From Sipunculus nudus (taxonomy: Eukaryota > Annelida > Sipuncula > Golfingiida > Sipunculidae), in contig CM049321.1 of the NCBI GenBank assembly GCA_026874595.1, positions 20,990,979 to 21,054,978 of the forward strand: 64,000 nucleotides of DNA. Reading direction: 5' to 3'. Of the stretch, positions 46,105 to 57,899 are shown piece after piece. Under the pieces are notes generated by a model. That model was not told where the DNA came from, searched no databases, and worked only from the letters and a program-made list of their open reading frames with translations. The position numbers and the translations under genes were made by a program. Every line of letters begins with the position of its first letter. The first letter of the stretch is position 1.

Positions 46105-47941
46105 CTGAAACAATAAAATTATAATGAGTTCACCTGCGTAAAATCCTACATGACAAGCAAATACAGTTAGTGATATGTATAACAAATACAATGGCATCCT
46201 TTAACATAGCAAAACTGAATTCTGTCTTAAATGAAAATAATTATATTTTAATAATATTTTTATCATTTGATGGGAAGCAACATTAAATAGAAAGACCTGT
46301 AAACATTTAACTCAATATAAACTCCACAAGTGCCATATATAGCATGCGAGTGAAAGATGATTGGTCAGAAATGAGACATACAACATGTTACTTGCTGATC
46401 ACTGAATGATTTACTATAAGACATGGTAGTTTTGATGCCTCTTCAGTTTTTCATGAAGTGTAAAGTCATCAGCATGGCACACACTGATCTTCAAATCTTG
46501 AGATTTATTTCTATGAACAAGGAAATACTATGGATATGATTCTGGAAATACATCTTAAATGTGTACCATGCAGTGTATAAGTGTGTCCAATCATTACATC
46601 AGTAAACAGGGTTTCTGCATCTCAAGCAAAAAGAAGTCAGGATTTTTCCAGAACTGTCAATGACCTAATCTTAGTGGTGGGCCAATCATCGAGTTTTATC
46701 AAAAGTCTGTTGGTTTGCTGACACTTTCAAGTGCTCGATTACCAAAGGCAACTATTAATTACATCATAATAATGATTGTTTTCTTTCCAGAATGCCTTAA
46801 TGTTATAGGCAAATATTATTCTTCCATTTTTTTACCACATTCCACGCTTCATATAACATTTGTGTTCCCAAATAACTTCCTTATGTAACTGAGTACGACT
46901 CGGTAGATGCGAAAACGGAAGGCTTATTAATCTTATTATCTGTGAACTCGCAGGGAGCTGCAGAATTAGCGGAGAGTTTTCTTACAAGATGTTCATTGCA
47001 AAATATGGGCGGGATGGCGTCATAATACCCCATAAATTCTCCAGGTCTATGCCAATTTTGCAAGATTCTCTTTGAAATAATCGATTCCAGGTGCCGCTGT
47101 TTAGTTCGTCCTTAACAAAAATTCTTTTTTGGGGCTAACTCGGCCGGTCGAGTATTTTGATTTCGGCTGGAATTTTTTTTGGAAGGTCATCATTTTTGTT
47201 TGTATGATCTGCCCCAAGCGCACCTTGGCCCATAAAATCTGCCTTCATGTGCTGAAAGATATTACCCGACGCTGCCGATCGTTTAATTTAATCCATAAAA
47301 TTTAGTCTCATTGTGTCTATATATGTGGAAGGATCGGTACATTCATGTGCAAGTGGAGAATACCTGCCGGGGAATGCAGGTACAGTTACACAGATAATTT
47401 CATATTTCTTTGATAATTGCATATATTTGTCTGAAATGAATAATAATCGATCATCAATCGGTTTGCTCAAACCGATGATCGATTATGAAAAAGGAACTGA
47501 CTCCAACCTCTACCTAATCTGCATATATTTGTAATTATCCTCCAGATTTAATGACTAAAATCATGTCTAATACCATTAAGTTTACATTCTGACATTGTGA
47601 AAAAGCACATGCTTCAGTCAAAAGTTTACTCTGTCCATCAAAGGACTTGCAGGTGAATGGCAACATTTGAAGTGTGTAAGGCCTACGAAACACACAATAA
47701 ATATCATTATTAATTCTCCCTTAATGTCCAAATTGACTGTGCAGGCTAAATTTCCATGACTTTTAAGGACCCACGGGGCAAAATGAAAATGTCAGACTTT
47801 CAAGGTCTTGGATTTTAGGTTTTAAATTCCATGACTTTTCAGGTTTTCAAGCCCTGTGTAAAGCAATACAATGTCACATAAAGAAATGTGTAACTACAGA
47901 ACTAATTTATTACTGAAGTGGAAATAGTAGAAGATACTCAC
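46105..47941 (-). other. WAC intron
   Basis: Canonical GT..AG ends. AT-rich; no repeat array or conserved segment was recognised. Confidence 0.65.
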
Positions 47942-48025
47942 CACTGTGTTGGTGCTGTTGTTTTTGTTTCTGCTGTTCAATTGTAGAACTGATGGCCTGT
48001 TGTAATTTTTGTAATGTCTCTATTG
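47942..48025 (-). CDS. WAC: WAC exon (Gln-rich helix)
   Basis: 84 nt; acceptor TTCTTGCAG, donor AGTG/GTGAGT. Encodes IETLQKLQQAISSTIEQQKQ and then a Gln/His tail. The G left by the previous exon plus CA completes an Ala codon. A heptad-like helix rich in Gln resembles the leucine/glutamine helices in the central part of vertebrate WAC. Confidence 0.85.
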
Positions 48026-50013
48026 CTGCAAGAACAATACATGAATGCTTAAGCTGAGCTGAGGTCAGCTACACAGATAAAACAAAATGCCCCTTGGGCC
48101 CTGATATATAGCAAGTGATGTTTTTTTTTTACTTATAATGTGCACTATGTATTGTTATCTATTCAACTGACTTGGTTAAGATATCACTGGGTTCAATACT
48201 ATTGCACTCTATGTCCAAGTGGTGTCAAACTGTGATTTAGACAAATTTTTCGCAAAGCTGAAATCCTTCAAAAATATAACCAAAAAGAATTTAGCCTGAT
48301 TTAATTGTTAAATCTTATTCATTAATACTACAACTTCCAGTTTATATTAATGTCTTAAAAAGCTTTTAATGAATGGTTGCTACAAGACACAAGTATAAAA
48401 CCCTGTCAGAAATCATCTATATATTTATTCTTTCAGATTTATAATTACATCCATGACCATGGCTGTAATAATATGGTAAACATTTGAAAAAGCAATGTAT
48501 GTCACTAATTATTTAATGTGCATGCACCAATTTGTCTTGCATGAAACGCCTTACCTAAAAACATGAATGCCCAACTAATAGTTAAACAAGCAAAAGCTAA
48601 TGAGTCAACTTGTCAAAACAAGCTAAAAACTCACGTCTCAGTCTATAATAGTGACAGTACGGCTGCCAAACTGCTGCAAGGGTCAAATAATGGTATTCAA
48701 CTGATGAAATGAAATGTGGTATTTTGGTAAATTTCACAGGATTGGTAAACTTGCCTGCAAGTGACTTACTATATTTCTTATTTGCTTTTTCATGAGGGGC
48801 CAGATATTGAAAAAAGACCCATGGACCACTGTGTGCTCAAAAGAGGATTGAACCTGTCATTAATTTGCTCACTGCTCCCTAGATGTCAGCTCTGTGCCAA
48901 TTTGTGCTGCTGGTTTGGAGACCTCTAATTGACAATTGAGTACAATGACTGCTTCAAGCAGGAATTAATGCAGGAGACTACATCTTGTGTTTCTAAAGAA
49001 AATTTCTAGGCAAGTAAGTTTACTTATGTGGGGCAACAATTTACAGATCAAAAGCTATAGTAGAATTACACAGTTTTGTACCATTTTGAGAATCTTTTCA
49101 CAAGATTCCCCTTAACAAACTTGATGGCACAATACCCCACTAATACCCCACTAATCATAATGTATTGCAGAATACAGCAAAGTCTATCATATTTATTTTA
49201 CTTGAAACACAGAAATAACATTATATTCATTATATTAAGCCACAAGTTATTGAACTTTTTAAGTTGATTTTTTTATTCCTTTGTGTTAAAAACATTTTAA
49301 AAAGTCCACATTTTTATAAGAATTGATTAACGTCCTTGGTATACAGACTTTCAGTTTAAAAATCACATGTGCATGGACTATCATACCTGTCCAAGAAAAT
49401 TTGTTAACAAAAGACATATTCATAGGCAATTCATTAAACATTAACCTCAGCAAAATATAATCAACTGCACAATCTTATGCACCTGCCACTGACATCTGAA
49501 GTTTCAGCAAATTTTTGGTTTTCATTTTGAAGGTTTCCTCAAGGGTTTTCATGCTTATGATATGGGATTTAAAAGGTTCATTTTACAGTTCCCTTCTCGA
49601 CTCCTTTACTTATATTCAGCAAATCCTCTCATGTTTATTTTATTACTCATTTTATAAGCTTGTACATTATTAGATAATGCTTATCAGAGTGCCCTGCAAA
49701 ACTAACAGAGTATATCAAATTCCAGTCTGGACTATTGATTAAAACTGAAGTGATGATGATACTGAACACATGAATAAACTAATCAGCAGCTCAAAAGTAC
49801 TGGTAACAGATTGCAACAGTTTCTTCTCTTGGTCTGGCTAGAACAGCAATACAAGTGAATTTTGTGGTCTATTGAGAAAATTATAAAGTAGCCAAATCAA
49901 AGCACTTTTTTAGGATGTAAAAATACATTTTCAAGGGTTACAAGTGCTTTAAACCCTTACTCTGCGTTTTTTGGAACATCTGCACCACCTGCTGTGGAAA
50001 AACCCAGACTTAC
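48026..50013 (-). other. WAC intron
   Basis: Canonical ends; AT-rich; no feature recognised. Confidence 0.65.
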
Positions 50014-50454
50014 CTTGCTGTGTAAGTTTTTGGCTGTCAACCTGGTTCAGTTTCTTATCCCCAAGCTGTTGTAGAATTTGCGGAATCGCATGGGCAGTGC
50101 CAACAACTCTCCCCGGAGACACTTTTTGGGCCGAGACTGGAGGCCCTGATCCACTGTAATGTGTGTATGTATTTGCGGGTGACTGGTGACTGCTTACTGA
50201 CACAGTAGGGGTTGCAGTATGGGAGGCCGCCGCAGGGGACCGACTCACATTCATGGCGGGGGTAATAGAATGGCTGCCAGGTGCCGGAGAACACCTGACG
50301 TTTACGAGAGGGTGGCTGGGTGTCCCTGCCAATGTGTTAGCATGGCCTGACTGGGGGGTGTTGCTCCCCCTTGATGCTACAGCGTGTGCGTGCGCAGGTG
50401 AACTGGTAGGGGTACTTCCAGGCGATATGTCCATGTCCTCTGCTTGTCGTGATT
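50014..50454 (-). CDS. WAC: WAC exon (Ser/Pro/Thr-rich linker)
   Basis: 441 nt; acceptor ATTTCAG before 50454, donor CAAG/GTAAGT after 50014. It begins (x)SRQAEDMDISPGSTPTSSP and is rich in Ser, Thr, Pro, Ala and His, as expected for the disordered middle of WAC. It ends in IPQILQQLGDKKLNQVDSQK, a helix-prone stretch. It starts with two bases and ends with one, so the preceding, unseen exon must end in phase 1. Assignment rests on exact phase linkage to the conserved C-terminal exons. Confidence 0.85.
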
Positions 50455-53400
50455 CTGAAATACATAATGCAAGGGAATGCTACAATTACACATGCCACGT
50501 CAACAATGCTTATCTTACAATCAGACAACAACACAAAAGGATGACCCGTGGGTCATGATGCTCAACTTTCTAGCATGACAGTATGGCTGAACTTTCACAA
50601 TGGTTAGTCAAGATTTTTTAAGAACATGACTACCAACTGCAGGACAGGTATAATTATATTTATACCTCTGCCCATGTTAGTAACTGTTTGTTACTTGGTT
50701 GATTAGTCTGTCAGCAAATCTATATTACAACTGACACACATCTAAGCTGTGCCCTTGCCTCAGATCTGCATTTTTTTGGTCTTGAACTGTAAGGAACAAT
50801 GCTAAGCGTTTCCTAAGGGGGGTTATTTCCCTTATTTCTCCATGCATGTAGAGATATTTCCAATTATTTTTGAAGAGGCTACTGCAGTGCCGGACCTCTG
50901 TCAATAACTGCCTGTATCAAGGCAGAAAACAGATTTTTACTCTGATACAGGACCTGAGGTCCTTTCCAGTGTTCTGACCGAAATGTAACAAGGCCTTGTT
51001 TGTTCCACTGAGAGCAGTGCAAGAAGAAGACAAGAAAATTCCATATAGGTTTCCCAAATTGCACATTTCAATAACAAAACAAATCCTATTCCCAGTTATC
51101 CCTGCATAATGGGAAATTGCTGGTTTTTCATCTACTTTCAGACTTTCATGAACAAAACTTACACTGTGAAAGTACCATGAATGAATGAGTCCCTGGTATC
51201 TCCCATAGCTGCTGTTTTTGTTTTAACTTTACAATTTTTTGCAAACTCAGAGTCTGACATAACAAATGTTCTGTTGTTCCCAGAGCCCCAACAAACAATT
51301 CTATCCAATTCATTTAATATGTGGTAACAAGGATTTTCTTCAAGGAACTATTCTTCAAGTCTAAAATAATGAATTGATCAGTGAGATAAGCTAGTTCATG
51401 CACTCAAACAGTCATGAACAAATCCAGTCACTATTTTACCTGTCCTGGCAGCAGTCAAACACATCTAGCTTTTACAATAAACTGTGTTTGCCTTCATATT
51501 CGTGAGATTAAAATTTTGAGATTTTAAACTTTTTCATTGTTTCTCGAGGATTCTTTTTTTGCAATCCCTAGCAAAACCTGAAATAACCTACATAGAAGAT
51601 ATCCATTATTATATGAAATATATTAAACATTATAAATGCGCTAAAACATAACCAAAAAGGGGAATAATGGCACATCAGATGAGCAGAAATTAATGTTAAA
51701 TAAATTTTACTGGTAGATAACCTGAAAGATAGGATATCATTGTAATAGCAAACTCTGATTTACTGGTAACATATAAGATCATTATTATTACTAATATTAA
51801 TCTTTAACCTTTCAATTTGCCTTCGATAAATGGTCCTCTCATTCACAACTTTTTAGGTTTTATTTTTTGGGACAATGTCCAGTTTGTGAATATTGTGAAT
51901 TTGAAACCCTCTTGAAAGAAAAGACAAGTACATGTATATAACACAGTAATATATGCCATAACTGAATCATCTTTCCAAGGAACTGCAAAATATCCTTAGG
52001 AAAGGCAAATGCCTTTTCCTTGAAACTGTTATATTTACAGTGTATTGCGACCTCTCCAACAGACAATGATAAAGAAGCAATAAATTTACAACCAAATAAA
52101 TGAGCATGAGCAAAGAGAAGGGCACTACATTAACTTTTGAAAATACTTGCCCCAATAGGGAAAGTAGCAGATAGCTTTTACTTGCCTAACATGAATTTTT
52201 CACTTGTCCTACAAAAATAAATGCCCACAGCCATATACACAAAATGTATATTCTACATGATTATTTTCCAACAATAATCATGTTTTAATGTTTGTTTATA
52301 ATATTCTTCTTCAGTATTTACAAAAATTATAAAAAACATACAGGTACTTTAAAACAGAGGTATTACATTCTGATTTCATTTATTCAAGAAAATAAATAGC
52401 TCAATGAACATTTGATAAGATAAAGGCTTTTGGGTAACTGTAAGAATTGAATCTTAGACCCACTTTTGGTTGCTCTACCACCATTTTCTGGAACTTATAC
52501 TTGCCCCAGTCAAGCAGTCAACTATTATCGTCAAGCCCTGACGGAAAAGGTCAAGTTACCTGATATGCAAGTGTTCTGCAGCAAAAAAACTGACACGCAG
52601 ATTACCTGGCTTAACTGAAGAAAAAAAAAAATGGGTAAATAATTAAATTTAAAATATTAAACTTTGAAATGAAAATTAAAACCAGCAACATTTTAATGCG
52701 CAATCATGTCAATTAGTTTTAAATGAAAGGGCATCGACTCCTCAAGCCTCAAATACATAAAATCTCCTTTATTTTTTCCTATTACAGAGGTTTACTTGTT
52801 ACAGATGTCTGAATTTACTTATCCAAGGACAATCTAATGGGTCTGTACTTCAGGTATGTCTGTAACAGCGAGGTGCCCATAAAGTTTTAAATATAAGCCT
52901 ACCATGCAACAATTTTCTTGAATGATCTTACAATGCCTAGCCAAAAGACAAAACATGATATTTCAGATAAAAAATTGTTGCAGATTTGAAATATGAGGTC
53001 TTGCCTCAGGTGGTGAGTTAAATAATCTGAACAATCTGATGGGAGAGTGCTTACCATTGGTCTTTCACTCTCGATGCAGCCTGCAATTATTTTCACCTTT
53101 GCATTTTTTGCGAAATATTACCTGTTAAGAAGTATGTAGACAAGCAGTGGATTGTAAAAGAAGCAGGCAGTAGGCAAGCAAACAACAAATGATATAAACT
53201 CAATTTTACCCTAAAGAGAGAAACCCATTTTTTTTTACCCGGTAGAGAGAAATACAATCAGTTGGACAGTTGCTCTCCCTCTGAGGAAAGAGAGGAGATA
53301 TTTTCCCTTTAAAGAGAGATAAGAAGATTATCCCTCTGACAAAGAGAGGAGATGGCTTAAAAATACATATTTTTAACGTGGGTGTTTATATTTTAGATGA

Positions 53401-54269
53401 GATATAAATATACTAATTTTAGACCAATCTTGAACAAAATCAATGTGCCCTCAATTCTCAAATGAGATGAAAAAGAGATTTTCATCTTTCTAAAATTGTA
53501 CACAAGCTACTGGTAGTTCGATAACAAAGTAACATCCAATATAAATTAACTACAAACAGGGTTAGTTGCTAAGCCTAGGATACGTCCACCCCCCACCAGG
53601 AGTAATTCTAAAGGGTGGTCAAATTTCCACCAACACTGATCATACATTTCATTTTCATAGTGGGCTATCAGGTTCAGAGGCAAAGAAACCAGAAACTAGG
53701 TCAAGTCAGTGCAGTTGTACCCATGTGTAATAGCTGGCAGAGTGCCAAAGTTTTGGTCCACATCCCAGACCACAACAATATCAGTGAGCCAAGGAGGGTC
53801 TTCTGGAATGGCATTCTTCAAGCCTGGTCAAAGATGACATAAAATTGTGACTATTTTTATAAACATTACTTACATAATAAGGTTTGAAAAATATTAAAGA
53901 GGAATTTGTTTTGTGGGTTATAAAACTAAGACCTGGCACTGCTACTTTAAAGAACATGTGACAAAAGTATATTTTTAAATATAAATAACTATTATTCAAT
54001 ATACATATACAAAGGTCTAATACAAATTTTGAAGGCTATTTTTTTCCTTAATTCAGCTTTCATGTAAAGTAGCAGACATTGCAGTCACACTCACAGTATA
54101 CTGTGAGAGGATGGAGACCTCAGACACTGCAAGAAAGATTAAATCTTGTTTCTTACTTTTTATATACCGGTACACAGGGAGCTCAGTCTGACAGTATGAA
54201 TTCATAAACTGTAAACAAGATGGAATTATTCTGCAATGGCTGTAATGATTTCCTGGTACGCTGAGACAC
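50455..54269 (-). other. Likely WAC 5'-side intron sequence
   Basis: No WW-domain exon was found. Two short splice-flanked stretches (52562-52577 and 53053-53080) were considered and not accepted. A degenerate ~40-bp tandem of CCCTCT..AAAGAGAGGAGAT lies at about 53215-53350. Confidence 0.45.
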
Positions 54270-54612
54270 CCCAATTCAGAGTCAGATATAGTTCAGTATC
54301 ATCAGGTGTCCAAAATATAGATATGATGTGCCCGATACAGAGTCAGATGTAGTACAGTAGTCCTTTATCTATATGATATACCCCAATACAGAGTAAGATA
54401 TAGTACCAGTATCGTGAGGTGTCCCTGTATAGATCTATATGATATACTATAATACAGAGTCAGATAAAGTACAGTATTGTTAAGGTGTCCCTGAATCTAT
54501 ATGATATACCATGATACAGTCTGTTATAGAACAGCATCGTTAAGGTGTCTCTGAATCTATATGACAAACCATGATACAGAGTCAGATATACTACAGTATC
54601 ATAAGGTGTCCC
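54270..54612. repeat. ~60-bp minisatellite, six units
   Basis: ATACAGAGTCAGATATAGTA and GGTGTCCCTGAATCTATATG recur with the CAGAGTCAG core near 54277, 54338, 54389, 54455, 54517 and 54577. Confidence 0.85.
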
Positions 54613-55195
54613 TTATTCTGTTAACTGACTTTATTTAACCATCAGACAAACAGTCTATTTAGTAAGCAGCCAAGTGAAACATCATTGGCCACAAAGCAGT
54701 TAGCTTATCTCCATCTGATTGGTAAATAATTGCTTAACCAGCTGATATTGATCTTTCATGATATATTATTCTTAAAGCCTGAAGGAAATGACATGGAATT
54801 AATGATGACAGACGAAAAATTTTAATTTTTTACTGAATCATGTATCATACTGTAAGTGATATATCAGAATAATTATCCTATCATGTTGAAGGTCAGGTAA
54901 TGGCAGTCAAATAACAGATGTAACATACATGCAGCAATGGTAAGGTCTGCTAGTCTTTTATAATTAATAATAAGTCCATCACACTTATTTATCATTACTG
55001 TATTATATATAACCATATATTTACACTAGAAATATTTATTTAAAATAGATCAACTTATCTGCATCACCCCAGAATGTTCTTTTTCCTTGAACTCTTTCAA
55101 AATATTGCATTTACCAACTGTTGTGTACCATTTTCAGATACCAGAGGATATATAAATCTGGTTGACATTTATAATTAACAGCTTGTCAAACCTCA
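54613..55195. other. AT-rich non-coding sequence
   Basis: Nothing recognised. Confidence 0.5.
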
Positions 55196-55940
55196 ACTAG
55201 AATATCAGCAAAAGCTGACAAAAGCCCTCAGCCAAAAGAGCAGTATTTATGGGTGGTAACAGTAACAAGTATTTATGTAATATTTGTTCTCACATGGATG
55301 TATATCTATACATGTCTCTTATTCAAGTTGTGAATTGGACCTATAGAGGTGTGTTGTAACTTTGTAAGTCTGGCCCCAGTCTTTGTAAGTCATGCAGCAC
55401 TTAAGAGATCAGCAAGGCCAATGTTCATTCCACATTCCAAAACAATCCATCCAGTGGTCCCTGAGAAATTATAAGCTCCTGAGTTTTTTCTATTAAAAGC
55501 AGCTCTGTGACCTTGAGAAGCAGATCAAGGTCATCCATCTTCGAACTTGACTGAGATTTTGTTGATATGTATCAGCACCAAAGGAATGAAATTAATGTGT
55601 TGAAAAATCCAATAAAAATTCTTTTAAAATCAGACATTGGAGGTGGTGCCATCAAACTCGTACAGCAGTTACAGACCATCAGAGCAAATAATCATAGCAA
55701 GTTTTATAACAGTCCACGCAGTGGTTCCTGAGAAATAAGCTTTTAAGTTTTTTTTTATAATTCATTCTTAAACGTCAAAAAATAAGTCAAGGTCACCCAT
55801 CTTCGAACCTGACTGTGATTTTTTAATATACATCAGCACCAAGGAAATAAAATTCCTAAAGTAAATCCAGACAGACAGCTTGGGTGACGACAATAGCCCC
55901 TCAGCCTCTAAGACTGATAGGGCTAAAAAAGTTCCTGAAA
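55196..55940. repeat. Dispersed repeat, unoccupied copy
   Basis: Parallels the two halves that flank the LTR element (14226-14354 and 22000-22410). It contains an internal duplication (GTCAAGGTCATCCATCTTCG at about 55528 and its relative at about 55790) and ends in AATAGCCCCTCAGCC to GATAGGGCTAAAAAAG, a small inverted repeat. Confidence 0.7.
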
Positions 55941-56229
55941 ATGGTGGTAAGGCAACTTTTAGTTCTACTTGGCAAACTGAGAAAATAGGTCCAACAATTA
56001 GTTCTACTTGGCAAACTGAGAAAATAGGTCCAACAAAACCTGACTCTTAATCAATCATCAGTTATCTTGTTCACAGGAAATCACACAGATGATGAGGTTC
56101 CAATGGGAGGGGAGACAATAATTGACTTGGAGCAAGTGAAAGCTTGATGTCACTGGCCCTGTCTTTAATTTATATTTGATGTCAAGCCCTGGATTGTGTT
56201 TCTATAAACCCAAATTGCATATACACTAA
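55941..56229. other. Non-coding sequence with a 40-bp tandem duplication
   Basis: TAGTTCTACTTGGCAAACTG plus AGAAAATAGGTCCAACAA is present twice head to tail (about 55958-56037). Confidence 0.7.
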
Positions 56230-56410
56230 TACAGCAAAACCTTAATTGGGACCTCCTGTGGGACATAGAAAAAATGGTTACATTTTCATAGTGGTCATCA
56301 GAGCAGTTTTATAAAGAGAGCAAAAAAACCAACTGGGACTATGAAATGAGTGGTCATAATTTTGAGGTGGTCACTAAACCGAGGTGGTCCATAGAGGAGG
56401 TCTTTCTGTA
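56230..56410. mobile_element. Mariner/pogo-like MITE
   Basis: Left TACAGCAAAACCTTAATTGG (GACC follows) and right end in reverse complement TACAGAAAGACCTCCTCTAT (GGACC follows). Interior GGTGGTCACTAAACCGAGG. TA lies at both ends. This matches the common IS630-Tc1-mariner MITE design. Confidence 0.6.
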
Positions 56411-57899
56411 ATTGAACACTACATCCTACATTTATGCACCAGAAGACTGAAGCCTGATAAATGAATTTACAGTTAGCATAAAAGCATCACCGAGGTATAA
56501 CCTATTCTAACATTGTGATAAAATTGATTTTAACCTGTGGATGTCATCAAAACTTATTCTGATATAAATCCCTAAGCAGATTAAACTTTGGTTTATACCA
56601 AAATAAACAGCTTAAGAACTTGTGTATACATACGGAGCTATATTTGGCAATGTTTATTTAGAACTCAACATGTGGTATTTACTAATGATATTGCAAACTC
56701 CAAAGGTCTTGCATATAAATAACTCTTTTTTACTATATATATATATATATATATATCTATAGAGCCAATGATTTTCCGTTTAAAAAACAAGGCTTTTCCT
56801 TTTCATTCATCACCAAATTCCGTTTCTATTCCGTTTCGTATTCCTGGGAGCCAGATCCATTATTTTTGCTGACAAGATGGTTTATTTTACTGTTTTTTTA
56901 ATCATATAAAAAGATATAAATATATGTCAAGTCTTAATGTTACTTGTAACATACATTTTTACACTCCTGTGTACAGATCTAATGGAATGGGAAAATCATT
57001 GTGTATGTAAAATTTCATTCATTACTAAAAATTCAGTTCAAGCCAAATGCAGATTTTATTACCAGTACCTTAGCTGAGACTGTAACAGGAACACTTAACC
57101 TATCCACCACAGCCCAAATGCTTAGCCCTTTTAACTAATTATTAAAATGAGCCCCCAAAATGCTCCTACAATTTGTTACAAGACGTGCCACAAAAAATTT
57201 CATGAAGAACTGGCCAGTGCTGAGACTGCTACCCTGTACGCCTGTACACCTGAGCACTCCAACCTCTTATCAGCTCTTGTTGACTGCATGTCATTTAATA
57301 TCCTTGGCTGGGGGACTACTTGCTAATTCATGGAACAGTTTAACATGTGCAGGAATGCACCTACACGTAATAACTACTGTTGTAATAATTACTTTTTTAA
57401 ATGTTACCTGTCATTTCAGAGGGTCAGAATTGGAAAACTAAATTAGAATTAGCAGTTCAGAATACACTAAACAGTAACCTGAATATCGCATTCTTGTCAC
57501 AATGTAACATGTCACATTTAAAGATTATATATGAACTGTATTTTTTTCTTTATCTAATACTTATAAAAGGAATTCGGTTCATGTTTGTTCGCAACGTTCT
57601 CTAAATCCACGTTGTGTACAATACTGTGCCATACATTATTTTAGAGGTTATTATCCCCGCAGTGACAAAGGCGATATGAGAATAAATAATTTTTAATGTA
57701 CATATATTTTGAGTGATTTTTCCGTTTTCCACTGATTTGTACGGAGGTAAGACCGATCACAGCCGAACTGCCTTTGCGGTCACTCAACCTCAAACACTAC
57801 TTTTGTTCATATGAATAACGCTTGCTTTAAGTGAGGGATTTGACCCTGTCGGGCCTTATATTTGAACGAGGCTCTCACCCACGTTCGTGGTCAGTAAAA
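56411..57899. other. AT-rich non-coding sequence
   Basis: A short (TA)n tract at about 56735-56757. Plus frames at 57160-57604 have no family signature. No WAC exon was recognised. Confidence 0.45.

Larger units (their letters stand above)
38915..50454 (-). other. WAC: WAC gene, C-terminal six coding exons (partial gene span)
   Basis: Six exons (50454-50014, 48025-47942, 46104-45936, 41708-41528, 39886-39759, 38996-38915) join in frame to 360 residues plus stop. Every donor begins GT and every acceptor ends AG, and phases agree at all five junctions. The C-terminal ~90 residues match the conserved end of WAC: GWPADDAERQ, then a coiled coil with SLVRVMEIQATLQEQR and FIQQNIRELE. WAC is a nuclear adaptor. 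Its WW domain binds the RNA polymerase II tail and its C-terminal coiled coil binds RNF20/RNF40 to promote histone H2B monoubiquitination. It also acts in TORC1 and autophagy control. The N-terminal WW-domain exons were not found and probably lie beyond base 64000. Confidence 0.92.

Noticed and set aside
52562-52577. Possible 16-nt WAC microexon (TGCAG before, GTAACT after)
   Set aside because: The phase fits but such short matches arise by chance, and nothing links it to WAC protein sequence.
53053-53080. 26-nt stretch with good AG and GT borders on the minus strand
   Set aside because: In the phase needed to join WAC exon 50014-50454 it contains TGA.
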